From positions 1 through 15,641 of the forward strand of contig CAZCBN010000071.1 of assembly GCA_964496975.1 (NCBI GenBank): a DNA stretch of 15,641 bases. The letters are read 5' to 3'. Numbering within the stretch: the stretch's first letter is position 1; the number at the start of each line of letters is the position of its first letter. Of the stretch, positions 13,787 through 15,641 are shown one piece after another. The stretch is from CAZCBN01 sp964496975 (GTDB lineage Bacteria; Planctomycetota; Phycisphaerae; Phycisphaerales; UBA1924). The position numbers were made by a program, and so were the translations under genes. Below the pieces are notes generated by a model, which saw only the letters and a list, made by a program, of their open reading frames with translations, did not search any database and was not told where the DNA came from.

Positions 13787-13842
13787 CGATGGCTTGATGC
13801 CTTGATGCCTTGATGCCTCGATGCCTCAATGCCTCGCTGCCT
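13787..13842. repeat. Seven-unit 8-bp tandem repeat, consensus TGATGCCT
   Basis: Units run without gaps: CGATGGCT, three exact TGATGCCT, then CGATGCCT, CAATGCCT and CGCTGCCT. The three central units are identical and divergence rises to both sides. It lies in the convergent spacer between the pseudo-ATPase gene and clpX and is not translated in either. Unit length excludes a CRISPR array. Confidence 0.85.
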
Positions 13843-13851
13843 GCTCCTCCC

Positions 13852-13884
13852 CAAAAAACACAGCCGGCCCCTTCGAGCCGGCTG
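13852..13884 (-). terminator. Rho-independent terminator of clpX
   Basis: On the minus strand an 8-bp perfect stem CAGCCGGC/GCCGGCTG (arms at 13877-13884 and 13861-13868) with an 8-base loop is followed by TGTTTTTTGG. It starts 34 bases after the clpX stop. This is the only classical hairpin-plus-T-tract in the window. Confidence 0.8.
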
Positions 13885-13917
13885 CACCCATCCTCAGTCT
13901 GTCCCGCGCTCCGGCCC

Positions 13918-15366
13918 TCAGGCCGTGTGCTTCGCCCGGTGGGCCCGCAGGTCGGCGAGCTTGGGCCGGTTCTGCACGTGGTGCTCTTCGATGACGTACT
14001 CGACGCCCGTGTTGTCGTGGTCGGGCAGCTCGTACATCAGGTCGAGCATGATGCCCTCCATCACCGCACGCAGCGCCCGCGCCCCGGTCTCGCGCTCCCC
14101 TGCCTTGCGCGCCACGGCCCGCAGCGCCTCGTCGGTGAACGTCAGCTTGGCGCCCTCGAAGGCGAACATCTGCTGGTACTGACGCACCAGCGCGTTCTTG
14201 GGCTCCGTCAGGATGTTCACCAGCGCGTGCTCGTCCAGCGGCATCAGCGGCGTGATCACCGGCAACCGGCCCACCAGCTCGGGGATCATCCCGAACTCCA
14301 CGATGTCCTCGTTCGTCACCTGACGCAGCAGGTGCTCGCGCTCCGCCTTCTCGTCCGCGTGCTGCGCCAGCTCGGCCGACCCGGCGAAGCCGATCCGGCT
14401 CTTGCCGATGCGCCGGCGGATGATGTCCTCCAGCCCCACAAAGGTCCCGCCGCAGATGAAGAGCACCTGCGTCGTGTCGAACTGGATGTACTGCTGCTCC
14501 GGGTGCTTGCGCCCGCCCTGCGGGGGCACGTTGCTCACGGTGCCCTCGAGCATCTTCAGCAGGCTGCGCTGCACGCCCTCGCCCGAGACGTCCCGCGTGA
14601 TGCTCACGTTGTTCGAGGTCTTGCCGACCTTGTCGATCTCGTCGATGTAGATGATGCCCCGCTGCGCCGCCTCGATGTCAAAGTCCGCGGCCTGCAGCAG
14701 CTTCAGCAGCAGGTTCTCCACGTCCTCGCCCACGTACCCCGCCTCGGTCAGCGTCGTCGCGTCGCCGATCGCGAAGGGCACCTTCAGCATCCGCGCCAGC
14801 GTCTTCGCCAGCAGCGTCTTGCCGCTGCCCGTCGGGCCGATCAGCAGGATGTTGCTCTTGTCGATCTCGATCTGGTTCGCCTCGTCGCTCTCCGCGTGCA
14901 GGAGCCGCTTGTAGTGCGAGTGCACCGCCACCGACAGCGCCCGCTTCGCCTCGCGCTGCCCGATGACGTACTGGTCGAGAAAGCCGGTGATCTCCCGCGG
15001 GCTCGGGATCTCGCGCAGCGACGTCGACACGCTGCTCACCCGCCGCCGCTCCTGGCGGAAAATGTTCTGGCACAGGTCCACGCACTTGTTGCAGATGTAG
15101 ACCTCGTTGGGCCCCTCCACCATGGGCCCGACCTCGCGGCTCGTCTTCCCGCAGAACGAGCACGTCGTCACCTTCCGCCCGCGGAAGCCGCCGCCGCCCT
15201 CGCCGCCCGGACCCCCGCCGGAGCCGCCGCCAGACCCGCCCCCCGGGCCCCGATCGCCGCCGCGGTCCGAACCGCGATCGTCCTCCCCACCCCGGCCCGC
15301 AGCCTCCACCTGAGGCGCCGCGGGGGTCACTTCGTCCTTCGCTCGGCGATTGCGATCAGAAGCCAT
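13918..15366 (-). CDS. clpX: ATP-dependent Clp protease ATP-binding subunit ClpX
   Basis: ClpX is a hexameric AAA+ unfoldase that feeds substrates to ClpP. From the ATG at 15366 it has 482 residues. The zinc-binding domain uses Cys69, Cys72, Cys92 and Cys95. The AAA+ core has Walker A GPTGSGKT (177-184), the pore loop GYVG (210-213), Walker B IIYIDEID (238-245), the RKH loop GGRKH (284-288), the ClpP-docking IGF (325-327) and sensor-2 GAR (428-430). All functional loops are intact, so partnership with ClpP is expected though clpP is outside the window. An unusual 65-residue N-terminal Gly/Asp/Arg-rich segment precedes the zinc domain. The start was chosen over an in-frame ATG at 15435, which would place the start beyond a likely promoter. 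A terminator follows the gene. Confidence 0.97.
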   Translation of the reverse strand: MASDRNRRAKDEVTPAAPQVEAAGRGGEDDRGSDRGGDRGPGGGSGGGSGGGPGGEGGGGFRGRKVTTCSFCGKTSREVGPMVEGPNEVYICNKCVDLCQNIFRQERRRVSSVSTSLREIPSPREITGFLDQYVIGQREAKRALSVAVHSHYKRLLHAESDEANQIEIDKSNILLIGPTGSGKTLLAKTLARMLKVPFAIGDATTLTEAGYVGEDVENLLLKLLQAADFDIEAAQRGIIYIDEIDKVGKTSNNVSITRDVSGEGVQRSLLKMLEGTVSNVPPQGGRKHPEQQYIQFDTTQVLFICGGTFVGLEDIIRRRIGKSRIGFAGSAELAQHADEKAEREHLLRQVTNEDIVEFGMIPELVGRLPVITPLMPLDEHALVNILTEPKNALVRQYQQMFAFEGAKLTFTDEALRAVARKAGERETGARALRAVMEGIMLDLMYELPDHDNTGVEYVIEEHHVQNRPKLADLRAHRAKHTA

Positions 15367-15440
15367 GAGGCACACCGCTCCACATACAAAGCCGCCGGAC
15401 GAATCCCGCCCGGCATAGGAATCGCACCCCTCCAAACCGT

Positions 15441-15470
15441 CCTATCGGCTTACCGCGGCCCACGCGTCAA
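15441..15470 (-). promoter_or_regulatory. Candidate clpX promoter
   Basis: On the minus strand TTGACG (15470-15465) and GATAGG (15446-15441) are 18 bases apart. The -35 matches five of six consensus bases, the -10 only three. Transcription would start near 15434, giving a leader of about 68 bases and supporting the ATG at 15366. Confidence 0.35.
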
Positions 15471-15641
15471 CCGACTTCCTCCCCATCCGACACTCCCCCC
15501 GGGGCTCCCGGCCCGCGAGCCGCGGCACCGACGCGCCCCGGCCCGCACTCGCAAACCCGTCCCAACCCCGCGGGATTCCCCCCCCCCCCCCCCCCCCCCC
15601 GGATCTAGCCTACGTCAGCGCGGAAACCCCCACCCCCCCCC
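15471..15641. repeat. C-rich non-coding end with poly-C tracts (23 and 9 bases)
   Basis: Positions 15578-15600 are 23 consecutive C residues, and 15627-15641 are C except for one A, with the last nine all C. No gene is supported in this segment. Such tracts are easily miscounted by sequencing, so their true length is uncertain. Confidence 0.7.

Noticed and set aside
13787..13842. CRISPR-like array
   Set aside because: The units are only 8 bp and contiguous, without spacers, and no cas genes are present.

Overview
The window is very GC-rich chromosomal DNA from a Gram-negative-type bacterium. It encodes lipid A synthesis (lpxA), lipoate transfer (lipB), shikimate synthesis (aroB), ribosomal protein S20, RsfS and ClpX, and neither tRNA gene encodes its CCA end. 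Very high GC, Ala/Pro/Asp-rich low-complexity tails, few Shine-Dalgarno sites and a ParA protein fused to a glycogen-binding module suggest a planctomycete, perhaps of the Phycisphaerae. That placement is inference; no taxonomic marker was compared.

Layout. Positions 1-1024 (minus) hold a NeuC-like sugar epimerase cut off by the window edge, followed by tRNA-Arg(ACG) (minus) and a 413-base spacer with hairpins and a direct repeat. Then, on the plus strand, come rpsT, a membrane CPBP-family protease homologue, a 101-residue unknown protein, tRNA-Glu(CTC) and a NeuD/PglD-like acyltransferase. lipB (minus) converges on neuD and diverges from lpxA (plus).

From 5233 to 8319 three plus-strand genes overlap: lpxA, a YycJ/WalJ-like metallo-beta-lactamase-fold hydrolase and a SAM-methyltransferase-like protein with a strongly acidic tail. 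The hydrolase has a ComEC-like HxDxDH metal motif and a QLSLF sliding-clamp-like motif in its tail, pointing to DNA processing. rsfS and aroB then overlap by ATGA.

From 10351 to 13707 lie the two most unusual genes: a ParA-type ATPase whose C-terminus is an AMPK/CBM48-type glycogen-binding domain, and a protein that looks like a MinD/FlhG-fold paralogue without its P-loop. I infer an ATPase/pseudo-ATPase pair that may position a polysaccharide-linked cargo. This is the best candidate for an undescribed system. A short 8-bp tandem repeat and a rho-independent terminator separate it from clpX (minus), and the window ends in unusual poly-C tracts.

Promoter-like signals recur. TGGACG serves as a -35 at tRNA-Arg and at the 101-residue gene. 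A TANNNT hexamer sits 6-7 bases before the start codon of lpxA, rsfS and lipB, which suggests leaderless transcripts.
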